From positions 1-21,654 of the forward strand of contig JALLAZ010000802.1 in assembly GCA_036939755.1 (NCBI GenBank): a DNA stretch of 21,654 nucleotides. The letters are read 5' to 3'. The notes under the pieces are model-generated. The model saw only the letters and a list, made by a program, of their open reading frames with translations. It was not told the DNA's origin and made no database searches. The position numbers and the translations under genes are program-made. Positions 1-10,195 of the stretch are shown here, piece by piece. Position 1 is the stretch's first letter. The number at the start of each line of letters is the position of its first letter. The DNA comes from Stephanodiscus triporus. Taxonomy: Eukaryota > Bacillariophyta > Thalassiosirophyceae > Thalassiosirales > Thalassiosiraceae.

Positions 1-34
1 ATTTATTCACGTTTCTCGCTCCGTGGGCGGGAGA

Positions 35-75
35 TTACTCCCTCCGCTCGGGCGTAGGTTACTCCCTCCGCTCGG
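35..75. repeat. Two-copy 17-nt direct repeat at the retroelement break
   Basis: The 17-mer TTACTCCCTCCGCTCGG occurs at 35-51 and again at 59-75, a 24-nt period. It lies where recognisable similarity to the retroelement pol reading frame on the minus strand ends, so the element looks interrupted or rearranged here. Two copies are visible before the window edge; more may lie to the left. Confidence 0.8.
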
Positions 76-1433
76 TCATAGTCCGCACTCCACGGGCATA
101 TCTTTTCACCGGAGAGCCGAGGCGGAGCATTCATACCTCGGACTCAGTGAGGCTATCACGGGTAACTGGGACATACCGTTTAGATCGTTGTGGCAGGACG
201 GATTGTTGGGGTGCTGTGACCCGTCGAATCGTGGGGAGACCGGGACAAACGGGATCTCTGTCGACGGTGAAAACATCCGTTGGACAATAATACAGGCCAT
301 CCCGTTTTTCCAATTCCAGTGTGATAGAATATAACCCACTGTTGCTTGTGAAACGGATCCGGCCCGGAGCTTCCCCTTTGGGGCCTTCCTGTGTCCAGTG
401 GACGAGGGTATCACTGGCGGCCAAAATCGCTTCCGGAGATATAATCGTTTCGGTAACTTTTTGCAGTAGTAGCACAATTGATAATACACTGCGCCATCGG
501 CTAATATAATCAGAATGAGTCCCCTTTTTGTACAGCAATCATTCAATGAAACAGATCCCAACTTAGTCGCCACGGAAAAAGGGAGGGGAGGGATGGAGAA
601 GACAACATCCACCAAGAGACTGAGAATCCCGGTGATGCATATGTTGGCCCCGCTGTCCATCAGAGAGGGGTTGTCAATCGCGTCCTCGGGGCATGCCGCG
701 CGCTTTACTTTGGCATATGATGCCTCATCCCCTTTTAAGCCGCACACACGTGGAAGTCCCACAACACGTGTCACGCTATCCATCGAGACCGTCGGAGGGA
801 CATAATTGTCAAAGCACGTAGGGGGGGCTTCCGGCGGGAGGTCGAAAGGGAATTCAAACAGAGTTGTCGGAGACGCTGGGCGTATCAGTAAACTAGGATC
901 CATGATCGAGCCTTGGGGAAAGTACGATGGTGCGGGACCCTGAGCTTTGTCTAGTTGAACCTTATATTCCACCAGGGCTTGCCTAGTGACTTGTGGCATC
1001 ACCAGGGGCCGCGATTGTGGGAAAATCACTCGTGACGCCGGCCCATTCAGGCACCCTCTCGGTAAGGGATCCATAGCCACAATCGATTCCTCAATACACC
1101 GTAACGCAAATGCCATCCGATTGCCCGGGGATACACAATCCAACATGTTGTCAAGTTTGGTACAGCCACGGACCCGACCATCTGGCCGTGGTGTTGGCGG
1201 CGGTTCTGCAGGCGGGCGTGACGCTTTCATCTTGTTCGAGCACGTGTCCAAGGCCGACACCACCTTGGGGTTGTCGGGAAAGGGAGCACCCGGACTGAGG
1301 GGGCGCGGGACAGCAACACCGGAGGGTTCAATACCGGCATGGTATCCGCGGCAGGGGCCGACAGACTAGGACCGTCCATCAGCAAGGAGGTGGCGACCAC
1401 GTAGGCCGCAGGAGTATGATTCCCCCGACGCAT
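59..1433 (-). pseudogene. Retroelement pol fragment with aspartic protease, frameshifted
   Basis: This is the 5' part of a retrotransposon Pol reading frame on the minus strand, beginning with an ATG at 1433, about 20 nt after the Gag stop and in another frame. The segment from about 1260 to 470 carries LMDSGANICITG (near 660-625), the DSG-type active site of retroviral-like aspartic proteases that mature Gag-Pol. Three disruptions are visible. Frame changes occur near 1250 and near 460, where the text passes from CYYCKK to VTETIISPEAIL. An in-frame TGA at 131-133 follows ESEV, and reading resumes as MLRLGSP. Similarity then stops, and a TAA lies at 59-61. Integrase, reverse transcriptase and RNase H are not in the window. 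The protease segment begins at a GTG in its frame, so it is not an independent gene. Copia-like versus gypsy-like cannot be decided without the missing domains. Confidence 0.75.
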
Positions 1434-1453
1434 CGCGAGGAATCATACCCTAG

Positions 1454-4409
1454 TCAAACTGAGGTCGGCGGGATGACGTTGACCTTGACATCATCCTCTG
1501 GCCAGCAGTCCCAGTACATCTGTTCATCCAACTCATCAACAGACATATCCATCAAATCGAGATAAGCCCGCATGACCCGGCAGGGCTTCCTACCAGGAGA
1601 CCCGAGCGCCTCCTTCCAACGGACGAGCCACTCGGATTCGATACGGTCCTTCGTACTGTCCGGGAGGTCCTTCTTGTATTTCTCGATAAACAGAGCGATG
1701 GCGAGTACATCACAAATGGCCGCAACATGATCCGTGCGCCGGCAGGCATCGCACATGACGGAAGGGTGAAGGTCCCCACCGTTACGGTCGGGGCGGACAT
1801 ACCTGCCACGGGGCACGTTGGAGGTCCCGGGCCTACCGCCATCCCGACCACCCAGAACAAAGGGCCGGGAGCCACCGGACCTACCGCCATCCCGATTGAA
1901 GTCACGCGGTGGGCTGCGTGTATTGAGCCGTGGGGTGTCACGTTGACCATCACGAGCCTCCAAACGTGCAACCGTGGGGGAGCGGGAGCCCTGAATGGTC
2001 ACTCGATGCTCCAAGTCATCGCCAATAGCAATTGTGCAATGAACGCAAGGGACCACCGCTGTAGCCCGAGAGCAAGCATTGGAGTGGATTTGGGAGGCGA
2101 GGCCCATGACACACAAGTGAGTCAGGAGATAGCCATCATCCATGTCGGAGGGGTAGTTTGTGATGCACATCAGTAACATCGTAACCGTATCCGCGTATGC
2201 CGGTTCCGTCAGAGAATTCAGGAACGTGAGACTTTGGGTCCAATCATCCTGGACCACCCCCTTCTTTGCTTGGAGCTGGAAGAAGAGGAGGAACGATAGC
2301 GGGAAGTCAAATAAGTCCTCATCTTGCCAAACGGGGAGCTTGACCTGAAGCGATATATTGAAACCCGGGACTGACAGCTCCATCACACGTCAGAGGAGGT
2401 CATAACCGTTCCCAGATTCCGCATGAACCATGTTGACCAACAACGTCACTTGGGTATCAGAGCGGGGAAGAAGCCTAGGGAGCAATTCCATCATCACACC
2501 CGCAATCGCAGCGTATCGTTGAAGGCCCAACCCAGGAGGGCAAAGGGCTTCGAAACCCATCTTAAGACTGATGCAGTCAAACGGGACCACTGGCAGCAAA
2601 TATAGGAGCGCCGTTTTATGGAAGTTATCATAAAATTCAACCGACAATTCCACATCCACAGTGGTGAGACAGGGAAAAGATGTGAGTCCCTTTTCTAGAA
2701 TTTTGTCCAGTTGTGGTCCCCGGTAATGCCCGCGGGGGTGTTCCCATCCTTCATACACGCTCGTGTGGACACGGATAATATCATTGTAATTCAATATGAC
2801 GTCTGTGGAATTCAATTCCGTATATCCACATTGATGGACTATAGCCATTGTCAATGGGTAATATTCTTTTACCCCACCATGATATCGGCCATTGCCGAGC
2901 CGAGCCACATCCATTGGACTAATCTTGGCGGCAAATGCCAACCGACGGCAATCCGCGTTCCGGGGAGAGACAATCGTGCCCCCTAGGGGGACATCATCCT
3001 TGTCGTCCAACACGCCATTGTCATACTGGGGAGGAGCCCGAGCAGTATGGGAATCCGCAATCCAGACCGATGTACGACCAATCGGCGACCTGGCGCCATC
3101 GTGAAACGGATACCGGTCCGCATCCATTCGGGGAGGACCCTCATGTGTGTTATACTTTGAAGGTTCGCGTGGGCGTGGTTGTGCGTAGTAAGGATCGGCA
3201 TCTGGGAATAAGGCGTGATGAGCAGGTGGTATCCCGGCTGTCCCTTGTGTATTGGCCAATTGGACGGTCGGGGACTCATCCTCCGCCCGGGTGGGCCGAA
3301 CGTTTATACGGGAAGTGTCGTTGTTGTCAGCGGAGCCTGCCCGTGCGTTCGCCGTACCCGTAGGCGCATCACCGGATGATTGCTTAGTCTCAATGATTGT
3401 CCAAAGAGCATCGGCATCCGCCTCAATACGAGTTATTGTATCTTCCAAACGGCCCAACGAGGAGTCCGGAAGGTCAGGGGGAGCCTTTATGGCCAAGCGA
3501 ATCTCATCAATGTTGTCCCCCAATCGGGAGACGTCGTCCACGAGGCTCCCGATGCCTTTGTGAGCTGTGATGGTGGGAAGGGCTCGCAATGCCAAGCGAT
3601 ACGCATTTTCGGCCGATTCCTTCACCTTGCCGATAGTTGCCGTAAGCCGAGCAAGAGAATCCGAGGTGGCCAGCGCCATCTTCTCAATCACATCATCAGT
3701 TCGTTTGGTCGAGGCAGCATTCTGTTCCGCAAACGTTTTCAAGAGAGAGGCCATATTAGCCATGACAAAAAGCTCCAGCTTGGACAGATCACCTTTCGTC
3801 GTGGCAATGTCATCATGATTGTACTCCAATTCGTCCTCCATGGCATTAATGCGGGCCGTCAACTGATTTGATTCGCGGTGGAAAGCATTCATCCCCATTA
3901 AAATTTGCATAATTGATGACTATTTCATCAACCGTCCCCATGTCTGCTTTAGTAACGTCATCTAAACTGCCCAGAAACATGTCCCAACCCCCTTTGTACG
4001 CCGTAAGATCGGGAGTAGCCACGTCCGCCACGGTCGTTGGCACCATCACTTCGTTCGGGGCCGCCGACGCTGGGTTCTCCTCAACCGAGGTGTCGTCCCG
4101 AAGAACAGCGTAGGTATTGTGGGACGCCTGGACAGATTGTCGTGGCGGTTGCTTCGCCGTGTGCATCGCAATGCGAGACGGGGTCACGTGAGTAGCGATG
4201 ACACTTGTACGTGGGGGGGAAGTCGCGGATTCGACGCGGAGTGCGACCGTGGATCGTGATGTCGTCTGGGATCGACGGGACATAGCATGCTCCCCTGGTT
4301 GTGGGGGAGGGGAAGGCGTGGTCCCCGACACATCGGCGAAAGTCTCAGGTGAGAAGAGAGGGGGAGATTGTGAATCTTGTGACATCATTGAAGATGGAAG
4401 AGCAGACAA
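1454..4409 (-). pseudogene. Retroelement Gag with coiled coil and zinc knuckle, disrupted
   Basis: This is a long Gag-like reading frame on the minus strand in three pieces. Piece 1 (4409-3846) begins with ATG and has a Ser/Pro/Thr-rich N-terminus and the segment KGGWDMFLGSLDDVTKADMG. Piece 2 (3910-2390) overlaps it in another frame, so a frameshift lies near 3880-3910. It starts with a heptad-rich stretch suggesting a coiled coil and continues into capsid-like sequence ending GNGYDLL. A TGA at 2390-2392 separates it from piece 3 (2386-1454) in the same frame, which continues as VMELSVPGFN. The first codon of piece 3 is GTG, so this is one split frame, not two genes. Piece 3 has a basic Arg/Gly tract and CDACRRTDHVAAIC, a CX2CX4HX4C nucleic-acid-binding knuckle near 1710-1757, then an acidic C-terminus. 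The family is recognised from diatom elements; exact superfamily is open. Confidence 0.75.
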
Positions 4410-4865
4410 TTGTAGTAGATAGAAAAAATATAACTAGTTGACTCCGGGGAGCTTGGAGGCCACCGAGGGGGCAGCTGTGGCCACCAGACTAGTGGATGCT
4501 ATGCGCTGCGCAGCAGCGCCATTTTCCAAGCCGGAGGCGATGAAAAATTATTGGGTCTCTTAACCTGTCAGAGTCCCATTTGCATGGTGCAGATAGGAGG
4601 TGACTAGATAAGATATATGACTAGCTTATCTATCTACCTACTATACTAACATCATTTAATCTTCTTTGAATTGTTCTGTTGCATCCCTTCTTTCTGCTAC
4701 ATGTAACTGCAACATCGAATGGAGTTACATCTTTGTTACAATGTGGTTTAGGTAGATTTGATCAACAAGAGGAAATTCTAAGAACAACATGCTTGAATTT
4801 GAATGGGCTCTGGAGAACTCATCCTGAAAACATATGTTAAGGTTGGCTTAAGATGTCTCCATCTA
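4410..4865. other. Non-coding gap upstream of Gag with short inverted repeat
   Basis: No protein-like reading frame was found. The gap is AT-rich in its right part. An 8-nt inverted repeat, TAGATAAG at 4605-4612 and CTTATCTA at 4625-4632, has a 12-nt spacer. On the minus strand this gap would hold the retroelement leader and possibly part of its LTR, but no primer-binding site could be assigned. Confidence 0.5.
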
Positions 4866-5383
4866 TCAATAACCCAGCATGTTGAATGCGGAAGCAAACA
4901 CCTCCACATCTTCCCTCAAAGCATTCAGCTCCATCATCAATCCACCACCCCCCCTCAACGTGGCCTCGAACTCTTGTAGCTATATCTTACTGGCTCCTCC
5001 TATGTTGCCACTGCCAGTCAATCCCCCCGTTTCCTTTCTCTCCTCGTGGCCACCAGATTGCAACCCCTGTGCAGGAATTCCGCCACTGCATCAAAGTGGT
5101 GCGCATTCAACCCGCGTGCCGTGAGCACTGGCATCCCCAGCCTCACCCTGCCAGGGTTGATCACCGAGGTTTCCCCGGGATGCTGTTCTTATCTGCTGTC
5201 ATCCCTGCCAGTTGCAATACCCGCTCGACCTTTGATCCCGTCATCGTCCAAGATGTGATTGTCCATGCAGCCGGTCACGAGGATGTGTCCGCGCCTCGTC
5301 AGTCCCTCCCCGAGGGCCCTGGCGTTCTCGACAACGTTTCTTGCGTACGTCGCGAACTCCGGCATTGACGCCTCCCTCAGTCT
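4866..5383 (-). pseudogene. Serine hydroxymethyltransferase C-terminal fragment, frameshifted
   Basis: SHMT is the pyridoxal-phosphate enzyme that converts serine and tetrahydrofolate to glycine and methylene-tetrahydrofolate. The minus strand shows its C-terminal third in order across three frames: SMPEFATYARNVVENARAL and LVTGCMDNH (5368-5245); then GSKVERVLQLAGMTADKNS (5240-5180); then NPGRVRLGMPVLTARGL and FDAVAEFLHRG (5160-5060); then LTGSGNIGGAS, LQEFEATL and LNALREDVEVFASAFN ending in a TGA at 4866-4868. Normal SHMT has TGGTDNH, NKN and PGGIRIGTPALTTRGL in these places. At least three frame changes and one in-frame TAG just before LQEFEA are needed, so it cannot encode an enzyme as written. 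The PLP-binding lysine region is absent and nothing like it was found upstream to 6390. Introns could explain one frame change but not all. I am confident in the family and in the damage. Confidence 0.8.
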
Positions 5384-6397
5384 TCATCCAAGTCCTGAGT
5401 TGGTGGCATCCGTCTCCTCCCACGTCGTACCCGACACAATCCACGCGCTCGGGCCGGATCCCCCCCCCCCGCCGATGCCGCCGGTGCCTCCGCCCCTGCA
5501 CAATGTCATTGTCTATTGGTTAGTTGTCGCGTTGTGTGGCTTCTCCCCCTCTCATCTCCCTCCACTGCCTCCGCCCATCCTCCCCCTCCTACTCAACGAC
5601 AATGATGTCCGAGGCAGCGTTGTCAAGATGTCGGCCACACCACCCATTATCTTTTTGATTGCCACCGCCTCTCCCTCTGCCCTTTCCAATGGTTGATTGT
5701 TGTTGTTGCAATCCGCCCCCTGTTGTCGTCCCCGGTGATCATTGCCAGATGAGCGATGCAACAACGAAGGAGGGACATGTCAATAATTACATATCCAATG
5801 TCCCCGTCGAAGCGCGCGCTGCTCCCATGACGGGAAGTGGCTGTTACGGTTGGGTAAAGGCGCTTGCACGATGATGCAAAAAATTGTCTATTTTTTTGTG
5901 GGAGGTCGCAGAGGGGGAAGCCCGATATGCGCACCGCCAACGCAATAGTAGGTGCAAGGCATGTCGGTAGGGGTCTTGGGTAGGGGGGGGTCTTTTTGGC
6001 GAGGGCGACAGCCTCGTTCCTTGTGGAGGATACAAGGCATCACAACAATGGAAATTGCATCATCATCGCAGTGTTTTTGTGTGTTTGGCGACACTTTTTT
6101 CTCCAAGGGGAGTAAAAAAGGTTGCAATTCTGGCTTCGCAATGGCACGCGCAAGTGATATCTCCCTGTCACTGCGTCGCCAACATCGCGAGCTCACTCAA
6201 GTAATGGGGCGATAATAATATTGCAGGGGTCGATTTCCACTGAGGCGGATGTGTGGCCCTGGCGTGATCGCCGGATAAAACGACATTCAGCGGTCTCATT
6301 GGATGAGAGACATTGCGATGTGCTCAAGCGGTGTAACAAAGAATCCTATCATTGCATATAAAACATGGGCATGGATACTCCAAGTTTATCTCTTAAA
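5384..6397. other. Gene-poor stretch with C-rich tracts
   Basis: No feature can be supported here. Open frames exist on both strands, for example 5259-5696 plus and 5647-5940 minus, but they are mutual shadows. They start at non-ATG codons or match nothing recognised, and none shows the N-terminal two thirds of SHMT. A run of ten C lies near 5461-5470 and a G-run near 5986-5993. Two minus-strand stretches, AVAIKKIMGGVADILTTLPR near 5690-5630 and ARAIAKPELQPFLLPLEKK near 6150-6090, read like protein and may be further decayed gene remnants. Confidence 0.4.
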
Positions 6398-7095
6398 TCA
6401 ACCTTTGAGCGGCTTCAGCCCTAGCTTGGCATGTTGCTTGTTCCAATAATCCTTGTTCCCCTTGAACGCATTTGCATCATGATAATCATTGCGCCCACCA
6501 CCACCAGCGGGACCAACCTCGCTCCTTCGTTCCCTCTCCGCTTCCCTCTTTCCCCCCCCGACATCCGACGTGGCAGTCAGCTGTTTGAACAACAATTCAT
6601 ACTTCTTCTTGTCCTTCCCTCCCCTGGACATCAAAGACAACGACGACGTCCCCTTCTTGTTCTCTTTCTCGCCCATCCCTCCGCTTCTTAGGGGCTCCTC
6701 ATTGTCATCGTATCATCAACCGTCCCAACGATGGTCGATATCGTTACAACGGGGGCCTCCGTCCTTGTCCTTGTCCTCGTCGTTGTTGTCGTTGTCGTAA
6801 GTCGTCATCGATTGTCCTCGAGATGAATGCAAATTCCTTCTCCCTCCGCCCTCACCTCCTCCTCCTCCTTTTCCTCTCTCCCCCTCTGCTGCCTCCTCCT
6901 CCTATCATCAATTGCCTCCCTCGTGGCGGCATTCCCACCCTCTGCCAATGAGATCAAAAAAACCTCCGTGTCCCCCCCCGCCCTCTCCTCGATCAACGGC
7001 GCAAGCGCGCTGCGCCTCGGTCCGCCATCCAAATACCCCAATGAGACCAACACATCCCTGCTTGGCAAGTGAGGCAGCGCGATGCCGCAACGCAC
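6398..7095 (-). pseudogene. Decayed charged protein with HIND-like C-terminal motif
   Basis: Two protein-like stretches lie in different minus-strand frames. The upstream one (7095-6805) reads SRDVLVSLGYLDGGPRRSAL, then SLAEGGNAATREAIDD and a Lys/Glu/Arg-rich tract. The downstream one (6676-6398) is an ATG-started 92-residue frame with KKKYELLFKQLTATSD, basic repeats, and the ending NKQHAKLGLKPLKG followed by TGA at 6398-6400. An acidic Asp/Asn/Lys stretch in the downstream frame (about 6812-6750) ends in two adjacent TGA codons, so the halves cannot be read through. The C-terminal LGLKPL matches the core of the Hub1-interacting (HIND) motif of splicing factors such as Snu66/SART1 and plant Prp38. 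The function is inferred from that short motif only. It could be a small intact gene (6398-6676) or the end of a decayed one. Confidence 0.35.
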
Positions 7096-7208
7096 TCTTC
7101 GTCATCCCGCCATTGCCGAATTGACTCCCGGTCCGTCGTTTTGTTTGTGTCGGGGGCGGCGGTCCTGGTTGTCGTTGCGTTGTTGCAACCGACGCCAATG
7201 CTGCCAAC

Positions 7209-7234
7209 TCCGACGCCGACGCCGACGCCGCGCT
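7209..7234. repeat. GCCGAC hexanucleotide microsatellite
   Basis: About four copies of GCCGAC run through this stretch. On the minus strand they would encode alternating Val-Gly. Short low-complexity DNA next to the decayed charged coding region. Confidence 0.75.
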
Positions 7235-7299
7235 GATGCAGCGAGCCGAGGCCGGAGGACATGTCGTCCGGAGCCAAGTCTAAGTTTGGCTCTTAACAA

Positions 7300-9032
7300 T
7301 ACGATAATACAGTAGATCTCAGGCATGCCAAAAACTCGTTCCTCTTGAAAAGTAATCGAATTTTTACTAGTTCCCTTCGGTCTGTCCGTCAGTTACTACC
7401 AATTAGCGGTAGCATGACCGAACTTTGTTAGATGAAGCTAGTACTCTAGAAGGAATTACCACTATGACCAAACTACCGCTATGACCAAACTACCTCTAAT
7501 TCTGTTTGCCCAACTAGGGCTAGTCAGTTTCTCATGTGTATTTGTGTATCCGCGCAACAAAAATGCCTTTTTGGCACAAAGAACAGTCACGAACAACGTT
7601 CCACACGACTGAAACATGTGTCTGATCATCGCCAATCTTTTGCCCCCAAAAAATCCTTGTAGCAATATAACTCTCCCCCCTTCCCCCCCAATCCAGTGTC
7701 TTCCTGGGATTTGCCACTTCCCACCACTCCTTCGTTCTATGGTACAAGACATCTTGGGTATGTAGATCACTTACTTTTTTCACTACCAACTTACACTATT
7801 TGCTAAACAATGTTTTACATAAAAGTACGATAGATAGCCTGCAAACACAACTCAACCTTGGTTTCCGATGCTTCACCAGGAGGAGCTGCCGACCCCAAGA
7901 CCAAGATGAACGAATAATTCGTTCATACAGCGCATACGTCTTCCGACCGTACATGCGCACAGGATGGGTACTTCAAATGTCCCCATCTGACAATTATTGA
8001 TGGAGATATTTGGTCGGACAGCGGTTGGTTTTTGGCTGGGTTTGGAGTTGTGGGGCACCTGACACGCGATTAGCTAGGTGGAAGCTAGGCAAAAAAATAC
8101 ACCCCGACCATGACGGCCGCCAGCGCCTCACGGCCGCTATGGTGCCCCCCCCCCGGCTCTGAGGCATTCAACAATCATCCAACATGCTATGCGACAAGTC
8201 TATGTCGTTAAAGCTAGAGAATTTAATTGTTTTTACTATTTATTAGCTAGTCGAAGCCGCGGCGCATCGTCGACGCGCTGCTCAACAATCGCCGAGCTAT
8301 CATCGCCCCCCACCGCCCCTACTAGCCTCTAGAAACCACCCCTGCCTCCCGCGACCAACGATTTCGTCCTCTGATGGTGATGTGTTGCACCAACGGCGAT
8401 GGATGGCGGCGCCGTCATCGTCTGCATCGGCAATACGTCTGTACAGCGCAGCGCATCGTTGACGCGCCGACGCGCCGCTCAATAAACACCAAGCTAGCAT
8501 CATCCCCCCACTGCCCCTACAACTAATTTGATTGTTACATAATAATCCGCGACCGTGTACGGCTTCCTCTGGCAATGGCTGGCGTCCGCAGCGGTGGATG
8601 GAGGCCCCGTCATCATCGGTAATGTGTTTGTAATATTTTCGTGGTGATGGCGAAATGGCACTATCTGGTCCAAGACGGTTGTAGAGGACGCTGGCATGAT
8701 GGTCTCTACTGTGCAATTTTGGCACAGATGTTCGTCAGGGTGTGAAGAATGCGCGCCCTTAGTTTGCACAGTAGGGGCCCACTATTGACGAAGCGGTATT
8801 GATCGATCGCAGGGGGGTATCGATTTACTGAGCAGCAATTCAGATGAATCGGCTAAGTGCGTCGCACAAATTCTTTTTGGCTCGAATTTTGGCGGGGGAT
8901 GAAAATACTGTAAGTACTCCTATTTACTATATACAGTCTGCCTGTCACCGTGTCGTCCAAGGGGTGGTGATCCTCCTCATCAACCGAAACAGTCCGACCA
9001 CCCCGGAAGAAGCACCTATCCACGCCACCACC
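7300..9032. other. Mostly non-coding spacer with minor repeats
   Basis: No convincing gene was found. A 16-mer CTATGACCAAACTACC is tandemly repeated at 7462-7477 and 7479-7494, with a diverged relative near 7410-7425. A run of ten C lies at about 8146-8155. The longest frame, 8300-8725 minus, begins at GTG, and its internal similarity is explained by the duplication listed separately. Confidence 0.5.
8256..8637. repeat. Imperfect tandem duplication of about 190 nt
   Basis: Unit 1 starts near 8256 and unit 2 near 8447. GCGCATCGT occurs at 8262 and 8451, followed in both by GACGCG, CTCAA, GAGCTA/AAGCTAGCATCATC, CCCCCAC and GCCCCTAC. Further on, CGCGACC and GGTGGATGGAGGCCCCGTC in unit 2 match CGCGACC and GATGGATGGCGGCGCCGTC in unit 1. 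The offset grows from 189 to 195 nt, so small indels separate the copies. Both copies contain a protein-like stretch on the minus strand, but no start codon supports translation. Confidence 0.7.
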
Positions 9033-10048
9033 ATGACAATATCCCACGCAGCAAAAGAGATGGGGAAATGGTGTGATTCCATGACGGGTGTTGAAGGTTC
9101 ATCGGGGGTGAGTGAATTTACAAGGGATGTCGTGTTCCCATGTCCATCGTCCATCCCCATCGTTCATCGTTCATCTCAGCCTTATTTGTGCCGACGCTTA
9201 TTTTTTCCTCTTTCAACCAACGCTAACTGAATCAGTACATCACCCTGCTCGTGCTCTCCATTCTTGGTTATCTCTATATGAATTATGGAGCTCAGATGAA
9301 TGGATCTTCCAATAAAGTTGACGAAGGGAACGAAATTGAATCCCCGGAACCGATGCGTAATTTCACCGCGAAACAGCTTCGAAATTTCGACGGCAGCACC
9401 AATGAAAATTCAGACGAGCCGAAACCGGTGTACCTCTCAGTTGGAGGGACCGTCTTCGACGTCTCAAATGGGCGGGACTTCTACGGACCGGGAGGGCCAT
9501 ATGAAATTTTTGCCGGGAGAGAATGTGGTGCCGCATTGGCAACAATGAGTTTTGACGAATCCCTTCTGGACAACATTTCTGCGTGCGAGACTCTGGGCGT
9601 GGGAGATAAAGCAGAGTTGGCTAATTGGCTCGAGAAATTTGAGCACTACAGGTGCTATCCCGTGAAGGGTAGGTTAGTGCCTGACTCAAAGCTTCCCTCG
9701 GCCGAAAGAACAATCTCGATGGAGGAGTTGGCCAAGTATGATGGGAACAATCAAGACATTCCAACGGGATATGCTACTTGTCCAATCTATCTGGGAGCTC
9801 TGGACAAAGTATTCGATGTTTCCTTTGGAGGCGTTGAAATGTATGGAAAGGACGGGCCCTACCAGCGTTTCGCTGGGAAGGATGCGTCGCGTGCATTGGC
9901 CTTGATGAGTTTTGATCCAAAAGATGTGGAAAATACGGATATTAGTGATCTCGAAGAAAAGAAAGTGAAAGTATTGAAGGATTGGGTTAAGACATTCGAG
10001 GAGAAAAAGGGATACCCCGTTGTCGGAAAATTGGATAAGACATTGTGA
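9033..10048 (+). CDS. Tandem MAPR (cytochrome b5-like) membrane protein
   Basis: This gene codes for a membrane-anchored protein with two cytochrome-b5-like domains of the MAPR family (PGRMC1, neudesin, Dap1), which bind haem and often support cytochrome P450 and sterol metabolism. Exon 1 is 9033-9107 and exon 2 is 9236-10048, joined in phase 0, for 295 residues. The start at 9033 was chosen for its CCACCACC context; an in-frame ATG at 8844 is also open. Residues 26-43, spanning the splice, form a hydrophobic helix. Domain 1 (about 66-172) has VFDVSNGRDFYGPGGPYEIF; domain 2 (about 184-294) has VFDVSFGGVEMYGKDGPYQR and FAGKDASRALALMSF. Both keep the two tyrosines of the FYGPxGPY motif, the second of which contacts haem iron in PGRMC1. 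Domain 2 ends with the usual YPVVGKL. Single-domain MAPRs are about 100-220 residues, so the tandem form is longer. The frame is undamaged, and the gene converges on the F-box gene 147 nt away. Confidence 0.9.
9108..9235 (+). other. Intron in the tandem MAPR gene
   Basis: It begins GTGAGT directly after codon GGG and ends ATCAG before TAC ATC, a 128-nt phase 0 intron. CTAAC at 9223-9227 is a good branch-point match 8 nt before the acceptor. Removing it joins a hydrophilic N-terminus to the start of the membrane helix. Confidence 0.85.
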
Positions 10049-10195
10049 GAACTATGAAAAGTCAGCACACAGGCGCAGTTACAGAGGAGAAGGGGGAAGC
10101 ATATTTTTTAGCAACCCGATGTCCACGCATGCAATGAACGCATGATATTTGAACAATGTTTATAATGTGCAGTATTCTTGGTAATAATGTCCTAG
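10049..10195. other. Shared 3' intergenic gap between convergent genes
   Basis: This is a 147-nt gap between the stop of the MAPR gene (plus) and the stop of the F-box gene (minus). Both 3' untranslated regions must lie here or overlap the neighbour. No terminator or clear hairpin was seen. Confidence 0.6.

Larger units (their letters stand above)
59..4409 (-). mobile_element. Degenerate, truncated retrotransposon body
   Basis: Gag (4409-1454) followed by the protease-bearing start of Pol (1433-59) has the order and polarity of a retrotransposon running leftward off the window. No second copy of any flanking sequence is present, so long terminal repeats cannot be shown; a 5' LTR or leader would lie within about 4410-4865. 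Breaks seen are one frameshift plus one stop in Gag, and two frameshifts plus one stop in Pol. The copy therefore could not make its own proteins as written. Confidence 0.7.

Noticed and set aside
2451..2465. TGGGTATCAGAGCGG resembles a plant-type initiator-tRNA primer-binding site (TGGTATCAGAGC).
   Set aside because: It lies inside the Gag coding region and on the opposite strand to the element, with one extra base, so it is a chance match.
5259..5696. Plus-strand ORF of 145 residues, proline-rich.
   Set aside because: Its start is GTG, and part of it is antisense to the recognisable SHMT fragment.
6827..7072. Plus-strand ORF with a hydrophobic start and AFPP, looking like a diatom plastid-targeting presequence.
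   Set aside because: It is the antisense of a Lys/Glu/Arg-rich tract, is only 81 residues, and has nothing recognisable after the leader. The minus-strand text reads better as protein.
8300..8725. Minus-strand ORF of 141 residues with an internal repeat.
   Set aside because: It begins at GTG with a TGA just upstream, and the internal repeat comes from the DNA duplication, not from protein selection.
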